Of a stretch of 64,000 bases of DNA, positions 18,841 to 28,286 are shown in pieces (positions within the stretch are counted from its first letter, which is position 1; each line of letters opens with the position of its first letter). The position numbers were made by a program, and so were the translations under genes. Source of the stretch: Micromonospora sp. HM5-17 (GTDB lineage Bacteria > Actinomycetota > Actinomycetes > Mycobacteriales > Micromonosporaceae); NCBI RefSeq assembly GCF_003762835.1, contig NZ_RJWA01000002.1, forward strand, positions 248,001 to 312,000, given 5' to 3'. Under the pieces are notes generated by a model. The model ran no database searches. It worked only from the letters and a program-made list of their open reading frames with translations, and was not told the origin of the DNA.

Positions 18841-19779
18841 ATGCGGCTCTGTATCTTCACCGAACCTCAGCAAGGTGCCTCGTACGACGACCTGCTCCGG
18901 ATCGCCCGGCACGCCGAGGAGTGCGGATTCGACGGGTTCTTCCGGTCCGACCACTACCTCACCATGGGTGGGGACGGGCTCCCCGGCCCGACCGACGCCT
19001 GGCTGACGCTGGCCGCCCTGGCGGTGCAGACCTCCCGGATCCGGCTCGGCACCCTGGTCAGCTCGGCGACCTTCCGGCTGCCCGGTCCGCTGGCGATCGG
19101 CGTGGCCCAGGTCGACGCGATGAGCGGCGGGCGGATCGAACTGGGGCTCGGCACCGGGTGGTACGAGCCGGAGCACCGGGCGTACGGCATTCCGTTCCCG
19201 CCGCCCGGTGAGCGCTTCGCGCGGCTCACCGAGCAGCTCGAGGTGATCACCGGGCTGTGGCACACCCCGCCGGGCGGGACCTTCGACTACCAGGGCCGGT
19301 ACTACCAGCTCACCGACTCACCCGCGCTGCCGAAGCCGGTGCAGTCGCCGGCGCCGCCGGTGATCATCGGCGGCAAGGGGCTGCGTCGTACCCCGATGCT
19401 GGCCGCCCGCTTCGCCGACGAGTTCAACGTGCCGTTCGAGCCGGCCGAGAGCGTGGCCCGCAGCTACGCCGCGGTGGCCCGGGCCTGTGCGGAGGTCGGG
19501 CGGGCCGCGAGCGGTCGCCGGCCGCTGGTCCTCTCCGCCGCGCTCACCGTGGTCTGCGGCCGGTCCGACGCCGAGGTACGCCGCCGCGCCGAGGCGATCG
19601 GCCGCGACCCGGCGGAACTGCGCGCCGGACCCGGCGTCGCCGGCACGCCCGCCGAGGTGGTCGAGCAGATCCAGGAGTACGCCAAGCACGGTGCCGAGCG
19701 GATCTTCCTCCAGGTGCTCGACCTGGCCGACCTGGACCACCTCGACCTGATCGCGGCCGAGGTGGCGCCGCAGCTCTAG
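18841..19779 (+). CDS. LLM-class F420-dependent oxidoreductase
   Basis: A luciferase-like TIM-barrel protein of 312 residues, of the TIGR03560-like F420 branch. It starts MRLCIFTEPQQGASYDDLLRIARHAEECGFDGFFRSDHY. Further family signatures are RIRLGTLVSSATFRLPGPLAIGVAQVDAMSGGRIELGLGTGWYEPEH and PPVIIGGKGLRRTPMLAARFADEFNVPF. It probably uses coenzyme F420, common in actinomycetes, but the substrate cannot be told. The ribosome site is weak. A GC-rich inverted repeat follows the stop. Confidence 0.9.
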   Translation: MRLCIFTEPQQGASYDDLLRIARHAEECGFDGFFRSDHYLTMGGDGLPGPTDAWLTLAALAVQTSRIRLGTLVSSATFRLPGPLAIGVAQVDAMSGGRIELGLGTGWYEPEHRAYGIPFPPPGERFARLTEQLEVITGLWHTPPGGTFDYQGRYYQLTDSPALPKPVQSPAPPVIIGGKGLRRTPMLAARFADEFNVPFEPAESVARSYAAVARACAEVGRAASGRRPLVLSAALTVVCGRSDAEVRRRAEAIGRDPAELRAGPGVAGTPAEVVEQIQEYAKHGAERIFLQVLDLADLDHLDLIAAEVAPQL

Positions 19780-19785
19780 CCGGGG

Positions 19786-19860
19786 CCGGGCGGCCCGGGG
19801 GCCGGGGCCGCACCCCGGCACCGTGTCTCCGGGCGGGCCCACCGGGCCCGGGCCGCCCGG
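19786..19860. terminator. Long inverted repeat between convergent genes
   Basis: CCGGGCGGCCCGGG at 19786-19799 is exactly complementary to CCCGGGCCGCCCGG at 19847-19860, with 47 bases between, themselves GC-rich and able to fold. It lies between the stops of the LLM oxidoreductase and the convergent siderophore-interacting protein, so a shared bidirectional terminator is the simplest reading. Confidence 0.45.
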
Positions 19861-19947
19861 TATCCCGCCGGCGCGGTCGTCCGGCACCCGGGCGGGCGGG
19901 GTGGTACGCCCCGGGCGGTGACCCGGAGTGGACGGCGGCGCGGTGGG

Positions 19948-20901
19948 TCAGACACCGTCGTCGGCGCGGCCGAGCCGCCAGTAGCCCATGAAGGCCACCG
20001 ACTCGCGGTCCAGGCCGCGTTCCCTGACCAGGTGCCGGCGCAGCGTCCGGATCACGCCGGCCTCGCCGGCCAGCCAGACGTAGTGGCGGCCGTTCGACAG
20101 CCCCACCGGCACCTCCCACAGCTCCTCGTCCGGGTCGGCACCGTCGTCGGCCGCGGCGCCGGTCGGGCAGATGGGCGGGGTGCCGCCCGCCAGGGTCAGT
20201 CGCTCCGCCGCCGCCCGGACCGCCGGGACCAGCCGGCTGCCGTGCGGTGCCCCGGAGCGGGGCAGCCAGCTGACGGCGACCCCGGGCGGAGCCGGCAGGT
20301 CGAGGACGTCCTCCGGGTGCGGCACCTCCAGCAGCACCTCACCCCGGGCCGTCTCCGGCAGCCGCTCCACGATCGCGGCGATCGCCGGCACCGCGGTCTC
20401 GTCGCCGGCGAGCAGCAGGAGCCGGTCGGCGAGAGCCGGCTGGAACTCCCGGCCGCCGTGGTCGCCGGGGTAGGCGTGGTCGGGCCCGACGATCACGATC
20501 TGGTCGCCGGGCCGGGCGGCCAGCGCCCAACGGGCCGCCGGGCCGTGCGGGCCGAACGCGCCGCCGGCCTCGTGCAGCACGATGTCCACGTCGACCTCGC
20601 GTGCCTCGCGCCGGACGGCCCGGGTGGTGTACGTCCGGAACGGGTTGCGCAGCTCGTCGGGGAGGGCACGCCAGCGCGGGTACCAGTCCGGACCGTCGGG
20701 GAGGTGGCGGAAGCCGTGCTCCGGCAACGGAAAGACGAGCTTGATCCGTTGGTCGTAGCCGGGGTCGGCGAAGGTGTCGAGCTCCGCGCCGGTGAAGGTG
20801 ACCCGGAGGAACGACGGGCTGAGCCGGTGGAGTCGGGCAACCTCGGCGGGGAAGAACCGCCACGGGGCGACCAGCGGGGCGGCGGTGGAGACCTCGGTCA
20901 T
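19948..20901 (-). CDS. Siderophore-interacting FAD-binding protein (ferric-siderophore reductase)
   Basis: A 317-residue SIP-family flavoprotein that reduces ferric siderophores to release iron in the cytosol. The FAD-binding region is [53 protein letters not shown]. The NAD(P)H-binding C-terminal domain contains [22 protein letters not shown] and ends [26 protein letters not shown]...MGYWRLG, the hallmark C-terminus. ATG 20901 follows a GGCAGCCC stretch. An iron box lies 59-77 bases upstream, so expression should rise in iron starvation. Confidence 0.93.
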   Translation of the reverse strand: MTEVSTAAPLVAPWRFFPAEVARLHRLSPSFLRVTFTGAELDTFADPGYDQRIKLVFPLPEHGFRHLPDGPDWYPRWRALPDELRNPFRTYTTRAVRREAREVDVDIVLHEAGGAFGPHGPAARWALAARPGDQIVIVGPDHAYPGDHGGREFQPALADRLLLLAGDETAVPAIAAIVERLPETARGEVLLEVPHPEDVLDLPAPPGVAVSWLPRSGAPHGSRLVPAVRAAAERLTLAGGTPPICPTGAAADDGADPDEELWEVPVGLSNGRHYVWLAGEAGVIRTLRRHLVRERGLDRESVAFMGYWRLGRADDGV

Positions 20902-20959
20902 CGGGCTGCCTTTCGATACGTACCCGGGCGGTGTCGCGCACCGGGCGCTGGACGAATCG

Positions 20960-20978
20960 TTAGGTTAGCCTAACCTCC
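20960..20978 (-). promoter_or_regulatory. Iron box (IdeR/DmdR1 operator)
   Basis: TTAGGTTAGCCTAACCT at 20960-20976 is a perfect 17-base palindrome around a central G/C, matching the actinobacterial iron-box consensus TTAGGTTAGSCTAACCTAA in all but the last two positions. It is 59 bases upstream of the siderophore-interacting protein start, where an iron-loaded repressor would block transcription. Confidence 0.9.
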
Positions 20979-21010
20979 TGGCGGGGGTGGTGGGTGCGGT
21001 CCCGTTCCGC

Positions 21011-22243
21011 TCAGGCGCCGACCCGCTCCGGCCGCTCCGCCCCAACCGGCGCGGCGCCGACCGGCGCGTCCCAGTCGATCCGGTACTCGAACTGCCAGTT
21101 CATCCGCTCCAGGCGGGCGACCTTCATGACCAGCGGCATCAGCAGATCCCGCAGTACCCGGCCCACCGGGCCCGCCGCCTTGTCGCGGTTGGTCCGGGCC
21201 GCCATCGCGATGATCCGTTCGACCCGCGGCCGGCGCAGCCGCTCGTACGTCGGGAACGCCGTCTGGTGCGGTAGGTCCCGTAGGCAGCGGGCGAGCTCCA
21301 CCGCGCTCTCGATCGCCAGCGAGGCGCCCTGTCCGGAGCTGCTCGACGGGGCGTGCGCGGCGTCGCCGACCAGCACGACCCGGCCCCGGTGCCAGGTCGG
21401 CACGGACGGCAGGTCCTCCATCGGGCCGACGATCAACAGGTCCGCCGGATCGGTACGCCGGATCAGCGTCGTGGCGGGAACGCGGTCGTCGGCGAACGTC
21501 TCGGCCAGTACGCCCAGCCACTGCCCGGCCGAGGTCCGCCGGGCGTCGGCCCGGGTCATCGGCTCCCGGCGCGGCAGGTTGACGAACCAGCCGCCGCTGC
21601 CGTCGTCGTTGACCTGGTAGCCGAAGAACGCGCGGCGACCGAAGACCATGATCATCTCGCCCCGGGTGGAGGGCAGTCCGGTGGCGGCCATCCGGGCGCC
21701 GAAACTGATGAGCCCGGTGTAGCGGGGCTGCGGCGCCGACGGATCGATCAGCGAACGGACCGTTGACCGGATGCCGTCCGCGCCGACCAGCACGTCGGCG
21801 CTGGCGGTCGTACCGTCGGCGAAGTGCGCGGTCACCGCCGGACCGGAGTCGGTGACTCCGACCAGCCGCCGTCCGTGCACGATCCGGATGCCCCGGCTGG
21901 TCGCCTCGTCGTACAGCGCCCGGTACAGGTCCGGACGCCAGACGAGCCGCATGGTCGGCAGGTGGGACGGGCTGTTGAGCGTGGCGAGCCGGCGGCCGGT
22001 CCCGCTGTGCAGCACCATCGCCGTCAGCGGTTCGCTGATCCGGCGTACCGCCTCGTCGGCGTCGAGGACGGCGAGCGCGTTGAGCCCGTTGGGGGCGATG
22101 CTCAGCGCGCCGCCGATCCCGTCGGCGGTCTCCGGGTGTGCCTCGTAGACGGTGGCCTCGATGCCGGCCCGCCGCAGCGCCATCGCGGTCACCGGGCCGG
22201 CGATTCCGCCGCCGATGACCAGCGCGGTTCTGGTGTCGGTCAT
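21011..22243 (-). CDS. FAD-dependent monooxygenase (PHBH-type)
   Basis: A 410-residue class A flavoprotein monooxygenase. GGGIAGPVTAMALRRAGIEATVYEA at the N-terminus is the dinucleotide-binding fold. DVLVGADGIRSTVRSLI is the DG motif, and RVVLVGDAAHAPSSSSGQGASLAIESA is the GD motif that contacts FAD ribityl. ATG 22243 follows AGGAGG and overlaps the padR stop (ATGA), so the two are translationally coupled. Similar proteins hydroxylate aromatics or inactivate antibiotics such as tetracycline and rifampicin; the substrate here is not readable. It is the last gene of a three-gene operon. Confidence 0.9.
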   Translation of the reverse strand: MTDTRTALVIGGGIAGPVTAMALRRAGIEATVYEAHPETADGIGGALSIAPNGLNALAVLDADEAVRRISEPLTAMVLHSGTGRRLATLNSPSHLPTMRLVWRPDLYRALYDEATSRGIRIVHGRRLVGVTDSGPAVTAHFADGTTASADVLVGADGIRSTVRSLIDPSAPQPRYTGLISFGARMAATGLPSTRGEMIMVFGRRAFFGYQVNDDGSGGWFVNLPRREPMTRADARRTSAGQWLGVLAETFADDRVPATTLIRRTDPADLLIVGPMEDLPSVPTWHRGRVVLVGDAAHAPSSSSGQGASLAIESAVELARCLRDLPHQTAFPTYERLRRPRVERIIAMAARTNRDKAAGPVGRVLRDLLMPLVMKVARLERMNWQFEYRIDWDAPVGAAPVGAERPERVGA

Positions 22244-22866
22244 GCTCTGCCTCCTGTTCGTTCCGGGGGCGGCTCGCCGCGGAGTGCGGCCCACTGCCGC
22301 CCCCAGCCCAGTTCGGTGTCGGTTATCCGGTCGACGAGCTGCTCCACGAAGGACGACTCGGCCTCCAGCAGGGCGATCCGGTACTCCTCCTCGATCAGGA
22401 AGAGCCCGGGCACGCCCTGCGCCAGCGCGGCGTCGATCAGGGCGCGGATCTCGGCCCGCTGCGCGTCGAGCCGCTCCAGGCGGCGGCGCAGCAGGCGTAG
22501 TGCCTCGTTCGGTGACAGCGCCGCGATCAGGGAGAGCGCGGCCACGAAGTGCGGGTACTCGTGCCGGGGCTCCTCGATCAGCTCGCGCAGCCAGTCGTGC
22601 AGCTCGGCCCGGCCGGCGTCGGTGACGGCGTACACGGTTCGCTCCGGGCGCTGGCCCGCGCGGCTGGTGCCCTGCTCGACGACGAACCCCGCCCGGGCCA
22701 ACTGCTGGATCACCATGTAGAGCGAGCCGTGGGTGAACTTGATGCTGCGGTCGTCACCGTGTTCGCGCAGCGTCCGGCTCAACTCGTACGGGTGCATCGG
22801 GCGATCGCTCAGGTACGAGAGCACGGCCAGCGCGAGCAGGTTGCCGACCTTTCGTTTCTTGGTCAT
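22240..22866 (-). CDS. PadR-family transcriptional regulator
   Basis: A 208-residue PadR regulator (subfamily with a C-terminal dimerisation domain). The winged helix is at residues 5-90: NLLALAVLSYLSDRPMHPYELSRTLREHG, IKFTHGSLYMVIQQLARAGFV and RPERTVYAVTDAGRAEL. The C-terminal half is a helical coiled-coil dimer arm (LRLLRRRLERLDAQRAEIRALI). ATG 22866 follows GGAGAG. It is probably the repressor of its own operon and of the downstream monooxygenase; candidate operators lie upstream of the first gene. Confidence 0.92.
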   Translation of the reverse strand: MTKKRKVGNLLALAVLSYLSDRPMHPYELSRTLREHGDDRSIKFTHGSLYMVIQQLARAGFVVEQGTSRAGQRPERTVYAVTDAGRAELHDWLRELIEEPRHEYPHFVAALSLIAALSPNEALRLLRRRLERLDAQRAEIRALIDAALAQGVPGLFLIEEEYRIALLEAESSFVEQLVDRITDTELGWGRQWAALRGEPPPERTGGRA

Positions 22867-22924
22867 CTGACTCTCCGCCTCGGGACGCGGGCCGGTGGCG
22901 GCCCCGCGTCGGTGTGGGCGGCGG

Positions 22925-23395
22925 TCAGCCGGGGTGGGCCGGGTCAACCACCGTGGGTGGCCGGCCCTCCCGGTGGGCCCGCCGTAGGTCGACCCAGTAT
23001 TCCCGGGAGCACATCGCGGTCAGTACGGCGAGCCCGCGGCGGCGTATCCGGACCTCGGCGTTCCGGAGCGTCCCGGTGAGGGTGATCCGCCGGTCTCCGG
23101 GCGTGTCCGGACGTTCCGGGTCGGTCACCCGCGCCCGGCCGACCCGGTGCAGGTCCCAGTCGTCGATCGCGGCGTCGTCCGGGACGAGCAGGGTGAGGGT
23201 CGCGCGGTCGAGGTCGACGGTGATCCGCAGCTCGCCGGCCGGGATCCGCGGTGAGCGGAGGTCGAGGACGGCGGCGCCGCGGTGCGCGCGGACCTCGACG
23301 GCGCGGGCGGTGGTCCAGTGACCGAGCCGCTTGGTCACGCCGCGGTGCGCGGCGATCCGGACCGGGGCGTCGGAATGGGTCTGTGGGGTGGGCAT
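22925..23395 (-). CDS. LiaF/cell-wall-stress-like small protein
   Basis: A 156-residue soluble protein; ATG 23395 follows GGAGG. The sequence is beta-rich with alternating charged residues (AVLDLRSPRIPAGELRITVDLDRATLTLLVPDDAAIDDWDLHRVGRARV), resembling the C-terminal LiaF-like/DUF1707-associated domain without its membrane part. It ends 58 bases before padR on the same strand. A role in envelope response is inferred from family resemblance only. It is the first gene of the operon that carries the paired operators. Confidence 0.6.
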   Translation of the reverse strand: MPTPQTHSDAPVRIAAHRGVTKRLGHWTTARAVEVRAHRGAAVLDLRSPRIPAGELRITVDLDRATLTLLVPDDAAIDDWDLHRVGRARVTDPERPDTPGDRRITLTGTLRNAEVRIRRRGLAVLTAMCSREYWVDLRRAHREGRPPTVVDPAHPG

Positions 23396-23440
23396 CGTGC
23401 TGCCTCCTCCGGCTGGATGTGGTCCCGACGTCGGTGGTTT

Positions 23441-23484
23441 TAGTCAGCTCCAACTATCCATAACCGAATAGTCAGTGTCAACTA
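23441..23484 (-). promoter_or_regulatory. Paired TAGT-N8-ACTA operators, candidate PadR sites
   Basis: Two 16-base elements, TAGTCAGCTCCAACTA (23441-23456) and TAGTCAGTGTCAACTA (23469-23484), match at 13 of 16 positions and are 28 bases apart. Each has the TAGT-N8-ACTA layout, close to the ATGT-N8-ACAT layout known for PadR operators. Between and overlapping them is a second palindrome, ACTATCCATAACCGAATAGT (23453-23472). They sit 46-89 bases before the first gene of the operon and are the only AT-rich patch in the region. Confidence 0.6.
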
Positions 23485-23629
23485 ATCTGTGGGTGCGCGC
23501 AGGCGATGGGGGCGTCACAGGGCGCGCGACGAGGACGACGGACCCGGGACGACGGGAGCCGAGCGGGGTCACCGGGCCGGGCCGCCGGCCAACCGGCCGA
23601 CCGGGCCGGCCGCGTGACCGGAGCCGGGG

Positions 23630-26600
23630 TCAGCCGCGCAGCCGCAGGCCCCGGGGGGTGACCCGGAAGCCGGCAGCGGTGAGCGCGTCGCGCAGCGGGG
23701 AGGCGTGCACCGAACCACCATCGGCACGTTCCACCGCGAGCGTGCCGAGCGCGCCGGTACCGACCGCCTCGGCCAGCGCTCGGGCGGCGGCGGCCAGCGC
23801 CTCGGTGTCGTCGGAGAAGGAGAGCAGGGTACGGCCGCCGCGCTCGACGTACAGCACAAGATCGCCGTCGACCAGGACCACCAGGGCGCCCGCCTTGCGC
23901 CCGGCCCGGTGGCCGGTCGGCTGGACCGCCCCGTCGCCGGAGTCGACGACCCGGGCCGGCCAGGGCAGTGCCGCGCCGTACGGGTTGGCCGGGTCGGTGG
24001 CGGCGAGGACCCGCGCCGGGCCGGGCCGGCGTCCCCGCTGCTCCGGTTCGGCCAGGGCCCGGAGCCGGTCCACCGCTCCCGGAACCGCGAACTGGGCCGC
24101 GCCGAGTCCCTCCACGAAGTAGCCGCGCCGGGCCGCGCCGCGTTCCTCCAGCGCGGCCAGGACCGGATAGACCGCGGCGAAGCCGCCCGGCGTGCCCTCG
24201 GCGGTCACCGCGCCCCGGGTCACCACCCCGTGCCGCTCCAGCAGGACGTCGGCGAGCGCGGCGGCCCGACGGGTCGGATCGGTGTCCCGGTCGGGGAGCC
24301 GGGACCAACGCCCGGCCACGGTCGGCGGCCCGGTCCGGATCGGCAGTACCGGACGTCCCGGGCGCCGGTAGCGGGTCCGGGGCGGGGCGGGCCGGGCCCG
24401 GTGCGCCCCGCCACCGCTGAGCAGCGCCCGCAGCGGGGCCAGGGTGTCGTTGGTCAGCCGACCCGCCCAGACCAGGTCCCAGACCGCGCCGACCAGTGCC
24501 GCGTCGTCGGGCGTGGCCGACTCCGGCAGCGCGGTGGCGACCCGGTCGGCCAGGGACCGGAAGAACAACGCCTGCCCGTCGGCGAGCGCCGCCAGCACCG
24601 CCTCGTGCAGCGGGCTCAGCGTCAGCGCCTCGTCGGGCGGGGGCAGCAGCAGCGGCGCGGCGTCGGCGTACGCCAGGACGACCCAGCCGTCGCCTCGGCC
24701 GATCGCCCCGGCACCGGCCCAGACCACCTCGCCACCGGCGCAGAGCTCGTCGAGGTAGGCGGGCGAGTAGTCGGCGACCCGGGCCGGCAGCACCACACTC
24801 TCCAGCGCGGAGGCCGGCACGGCGACCCCCTGGAGCTGCTCCACGGCGGCGGCGACCGCCTCCACCCCGCGCGCCGCCGCCCCGACCTGCTGCCAGCGCG
24901 GCAGGAAGGCGGCGAGCGCCCGGGCCGGCACCGGCTCGATCTCCCGGCGCAGCGCCGCCAACGACCGACGGCGCAGCAGCCGCAGCACCTCGGCGTCGCA
25001 CCACTCGGCGCCGGCGCTGGTCGGGGAGAACTCCCCGGAAACCACCCGCCCGTCGGCGCCGAGCCGCCGCAGCGCCTGCTCCACCACGAAGACCCCGAGC
25101 CCGAACCGGGCGGCACAGGTCGCCGCCGCGAACGGGCCGTGGGTCCGGGCGTACCGGGCGATGAGATCACCGAGCGGGTCGGCGCCCGGGTCGAGGTACG
25201 CCTCCGCGATCCCGACCGGCAGCGCCACGCCGAGCGCGTCGGCGTACCGGCCGGCGTCCTCGACGACGATCCAGCGCTCCTCGCCGGCGATCCGGACCCG
25301 CAGGATCCGCCGGGCCTGGGCCAACCCGGCCAGCCAGGCGGGCGGGACCCCGCGTTCGGCCAGCTCGGCCTCGGAGAGGTCGCCGAGCAGGCGCAGCAGT
25401 TCGACGACGTCCTCGGCGTCCCGGGGGCGGCGCTGCTCGGTCAACCAGCGCAGCTGCCGCTCGGTCTCGGCGACCACCGTCGGGTCGAGAAGTTCCCGCA
25501 GGTCGACCCGGCCGAGCAGCTCGCCCAGCAGCCCGGTGTCCAGCGCCAGCGCGGCGGCCCGGCGCTCGGCCAGCGGGGCGTCGCCCTCGTGGACGAACGC
25601 ACCGACGTACCCGAAGAGCAGCGAACGGGCGAACGGCGAGGGCCGGGGCGTCTCCACCTCGACCAGCCGGACCCGGCGGGCGGCCACGTCCCGCAGCAGC
25701 TCCACCAGGCCGGGCAGGTCGAAGACGTCCTGGAGGCATTCCCGGGCCGCCTCGAGTGTGATCGGGAAGTCGGGGTACTCCCGGGCCACGTCGAGCAGCT
25801 GCGCGGCGCGTTGCCGCTGCTGCCAGAGCGGCTGCCGCCGGCGCGGGTCGCGGCGGGGCAGCAGCAGCGCCCGGGCGGCGCACTCCCGGAACCGGGCGGC
25901 GAAGAGCGCCGAGCCGCCGACCGACTCCTCGACCAGCGCGGCGATCTCGTCCGGGTCGAAGGCGACCAGCTCGGCGCCGGGTGGATCGTCGGCGGTGTCC
26001 GGCAGCCGCACCACGATGCCGTCGTCGGAGGGGAGCACCTGCGCGTCGACCCCGTACCGATCGGCGAGCCGCCGGCCGATCGCCAGCGCCCAGGGCGCGT
26101 TGACCCGCGCCCCGAGGACGCAGTGCACCGCGAGCCGCCAGTCGCCCAGCTCGTCGCGGAAGCGTTCGACCAGCACGGTCCGGTCGTCCGGCACCGCGCG
26201 GGTCGCCGCCTGCTGTTCCCGCAGGTACGCCACCAGGTTGTCGGCCGCCCAGTCGTCGAGCCCGCCGGCGCGCAGCGTCGCTCGGGCCGCCTCGTCGTCC
26301 CGGGCCCGAACCAGTTCGCGCAGCCGGGCGCCGATCGCCCGGCCCAGCTCGACCGGGCGGCCGAGCTGGTCGCCCTTCCAGAACGGCATCCGGGCGGCCT
26401 GTCCGGGGGCGGGGGAGACCAGCACCCGGTCGGGCGTGATCTCCTCGATCCGCCACGACGAGGAGCCGAGCAGGAAGACGTCCCCCACCCGGGACTCGTA
26501 GACCATCTCCTCGTCCAGTTCGCCGACCCGCGCGGCCCGCTCCGCCCCGGCCAGGAAGACGCCGAAGAGCCCGCGGTCCGGAATGGTGCCGCCGCTGGTC

Positions 26601-28189
26601 ACCGCCAGCCGCTGTGCGCCGGGCCGACCGGTGAGCCGGTCCGTCGCCCGATCCCAGACCAGCCGGGGCCGCAACTCGGCGAAGGCGGTGGAGGGATAGC
26701 GCCCGGAGAGCATGTCGAGGACGGCGTGCAGGGCGGAGTCCGGCAGCTCGGCGAAGGGCGCCGCCCGGCGGACCAGGGCGGCCAGGTCGCCGAGTCGCCA
26801 CTCGTCGAGCGCGACCATCGCGACGATCTGCTGGGCGAGGACGTCCAGCGGGTTGCGCGGGTAGTGCAGCTCCTCGATCGCGCCCTCGGTCATCCGCTCC
26901 GCGACGACCGCGCAGGAGAGCAGGTCCCCCCGGTGCTTCGGGAAGACCACGCCCCGGGATACCGCCCCGACCTGGTGCCCGGCCCGGCCGATGCGTTGCA
27001 GCCCGGCCGCGACGCTCGGCGGTGCCTCGATCTGCACCACCAGGTCGACCGCGCCCATGTCGATCCCGAGTTCCAGGCTGGAGGTGGCGACGACCGCCGG
27101 CAGTCGCCCGGACTTGAGCGCCTCCTCGATGTGCCGGCGCTCCTCACGGGAGACGCTGCCGTGGTGCGCCCGGGCGATCACCGGCGGTGCGCCGGCCGCC
27201 GCCCCGGACTGGGCCATGATCTCGGCCGGTAGCCGCTGCGGCAGCGGCGGGCGGGCGCCCTCGAACTCCTCCGCCGCCAACTCGTTGAGGCGGGCGCAGA
27301 GGCGTTCGGCGCTGCGCCGGGAGTTGGTGAAGACGATGGTCGAGCGGTGCGCGCGGACCAGGGCGTAGACCCGCGCCTCCACCGCGGGCCAGATCGACGC
27401 CCGACGTGGCCCGCCGAGTACGTCGTCCTCCGGGTCCGCCTGCTCGTCGAGGCGGGTCATGTCCTCCACCGGCACCTGGACGCTGACCTCGACGGTCTTC
27501 GTCGGCTCCGGCCGTACCACGGTCACCGGGCGGGCCCCGCCGAGGAACCGGGCGGTCGCGTCGATCGGCCGCACCGTGGCGGAGAGGCCGATCCGCTGTG
27601 CCGGGGCGGGCAGCAGCGCGTCGAGCCGTTCCAGCGAGAGCGCCAGGTGAGCGCCGCGCTTGGTGCCGGCCACCGCGTGCACCTCGTCGACGATCACCGT
27701 TTCGACGCCGCGCAGCGCGTCCCGGGCGGCGGAGGTGAGCAGCAGGAAGAGCGACTCGGGAGTGGTGATCAGGATGTCCGGCGGGGTACGCGCGAAGGCC
27801 CGCCGCTCGTCGGCCGGGGTGTCGCCGGTGCGCATCCCCACGGTGATCTCGGGCAGGGGCAGGCCGAGCCGACTCGCCGCGTGCCGGATGCCGGTCAGCG
27901 GCGCGCGCAGGTTGCGTTCGACGTCGACCGCGAGGGCCTTGAGCGGACTGACGTAGAGGACCCGGCAGCGGCGTCGGGGATCGTCGGGGACCGGCTGCTG
28001 GGCCAGCCGATCCAACGACCAGAGGAACGCGGCGAGGGTCTTGCCGGAACCGGTCGGCGCGACCACCAGCGTGTTGCGGCCGGCACCGATCGCCCGCCAG
28101 GCCCCGGCCTGGGCCTCGGTGGGTGCGGCGAAGGCGGAGCGGAACCACTCCCGGGTCGCCGCCCCGAACGGCTGCAGCACGTCGGTCAC
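23630..28189 (-). CDS. lhr: Large ATP-dependent helicase Lhr
   Basis: Superfamily 2 helicase of 1519 residues, the full length of the bacterial Lhr family used in DNA repair. APTGSGKT (Walker A) lies at ~44-51, DEVHAVAGTKRG (DExH box) near 160 and TSSLELGIDMG in the second RecA fold, followed by QRIGRAGHQVG. The winged helix and Lhr-core domains run to ~850, and the actinobacterial C-terminal extension (tandem winged helices like AlkZ) fills the rest. GTG 28189 gives the usual VTDVLQPFGAATREWF start; GTG 28225 would add 12 residues. In mycobacteria Lhr is induced by DNA damage; nothing here shows that directly. Confidence 0.95.
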   Translation of the reverse strand: MTDVLQPFGAATREWFRSAFAAPTEAQAGAWRAIGAGRNTLVVAPTGSGKTLAAFLWSLDRLAQQPVPDDPRRRCRVLYVSPLKALAVDVERNLRAPLTGIRHAASRLGLPLPEITVGMRTGDTPADERRAFARTPPDILITTPESLFLLLTSAARDALRGVETVIVDEVHAVAGTKRGAHLALSLERLDALLPAPAQRIGLSATVRPIDATARFLGGARPVTVVRPEPTKTVEVSVQVPVEDMTRLDEQADPEDDVLGGPRRASIWPAVEARVYALVRAHRSTIVFTNSRRSAERLCARLNELAAEEFEGARPPLPQRLPAEIMAQSGAAAGAPPVIARAHHGSVSREERRHIEEALKSGRLPAVVATSSLELGIDMGAVDLVVQIEAPPSVAAGLQRIGRAGHQVGAVSRGVVFPKHRGDLLSCAVVAERMTEGAIEELHYPRNPLDVLAQQIVAMVALDEWRLGDLAALVRRAAPFAELPDSALHAVLDMLSGRYPSTAFAELRPRLVWDRATDRLTGRPGAQRLAVTSGGTIPDRGLFGVFLAGAERAARVGELDEEMVYESRVGDVFLLGSSSWRIEEITPDRVLVSPAPGQAARMPFWKGDQLGRPVELGRAIGARLRELVRARDDEAARATLRAGGLDDWAADNLVAYLREQQAATRAVPDDRTVLVERFRDELGDWRLAVHCVLGARVNAPWALAIGRRLADRYGVDAQVLPSDDGIVVRLPDTADDPPGAELVAFDPDEIAALVEESVGGSALFAARFRECAARALLLPRRDPRRRQPLWQQRQRAAQLLDVAREYPDFPITLEAARECLQDVFDLPGLVELLRDVAARRVRLVEVETPRPSPFARSLLFGYVGAFVHEGDAPLAERRAAALALDTGLLGELLGRVDLRELLDPTVVAETERQLRWLTEQRRPRDAEDVVELLRLLGDLSEAELAERGVPPAWLAGLAQARRILRVRIAGEERWIVVEDAGRYADALGVALPVGIAEAYLDPGADPLGDLIARYARTHGPFAAATCAARFGLGVFVVEQALRRLGADGRVVSGEFSPTSAGAEWCDAEVLRLLRRRSLAALRREIEPVPARALAAFLPRWQQVGAAARGVEAVAAAVEQLQGVAVPASALESVVLPARVADYSPAYLDELCAGGEVVWAGAGAIGRGDGWVVLAYADAAPLLLPPPDEALTLSPLHEAVLAALADGQALFFRSLADRVATALPESATPDDAALVGAVWDLVWAGRLTNDTLAPLRALLSGGGAHRARPAPPRTRYRRPGRPVLPIRTGPPTVAGRWSRLPDRDTDPTRRAAALADVLLERHGVVTRGAVTAEGTPGGFAAVYPVLAALEERGAARRGYFVEGLGAAQFAVPGAVDRLRALAEPEQRGRRPGPARVLAATDPANPYGAALPWPARVVDSGDGAVQPTGHRAGRKAGALVVLVDGDLVLYVERGGRTLLSFSDDTEALAAAARALAEAVGTGALGTLAVERADGGSVHASPLRDALTAAGFRVTPRGLRLRG

Positions 28190-28286
28190 CGGCCAATCCT
28201 GCCTGGTCGGTCCGACGACCGGCACGTCCGGCCCGGGTCCTGGGGGCCTTCGGGCGCGTACCCCAGGGCCCGGGCCGCAGAACGGA

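Noticed and set aside
23705-27232. A 1175-residue plus-strand open frame
   Set aside because: It is antisense to lhr and consists of Gly/Arg/Pro/Gln repeats typical of GC-rich shadow frames.
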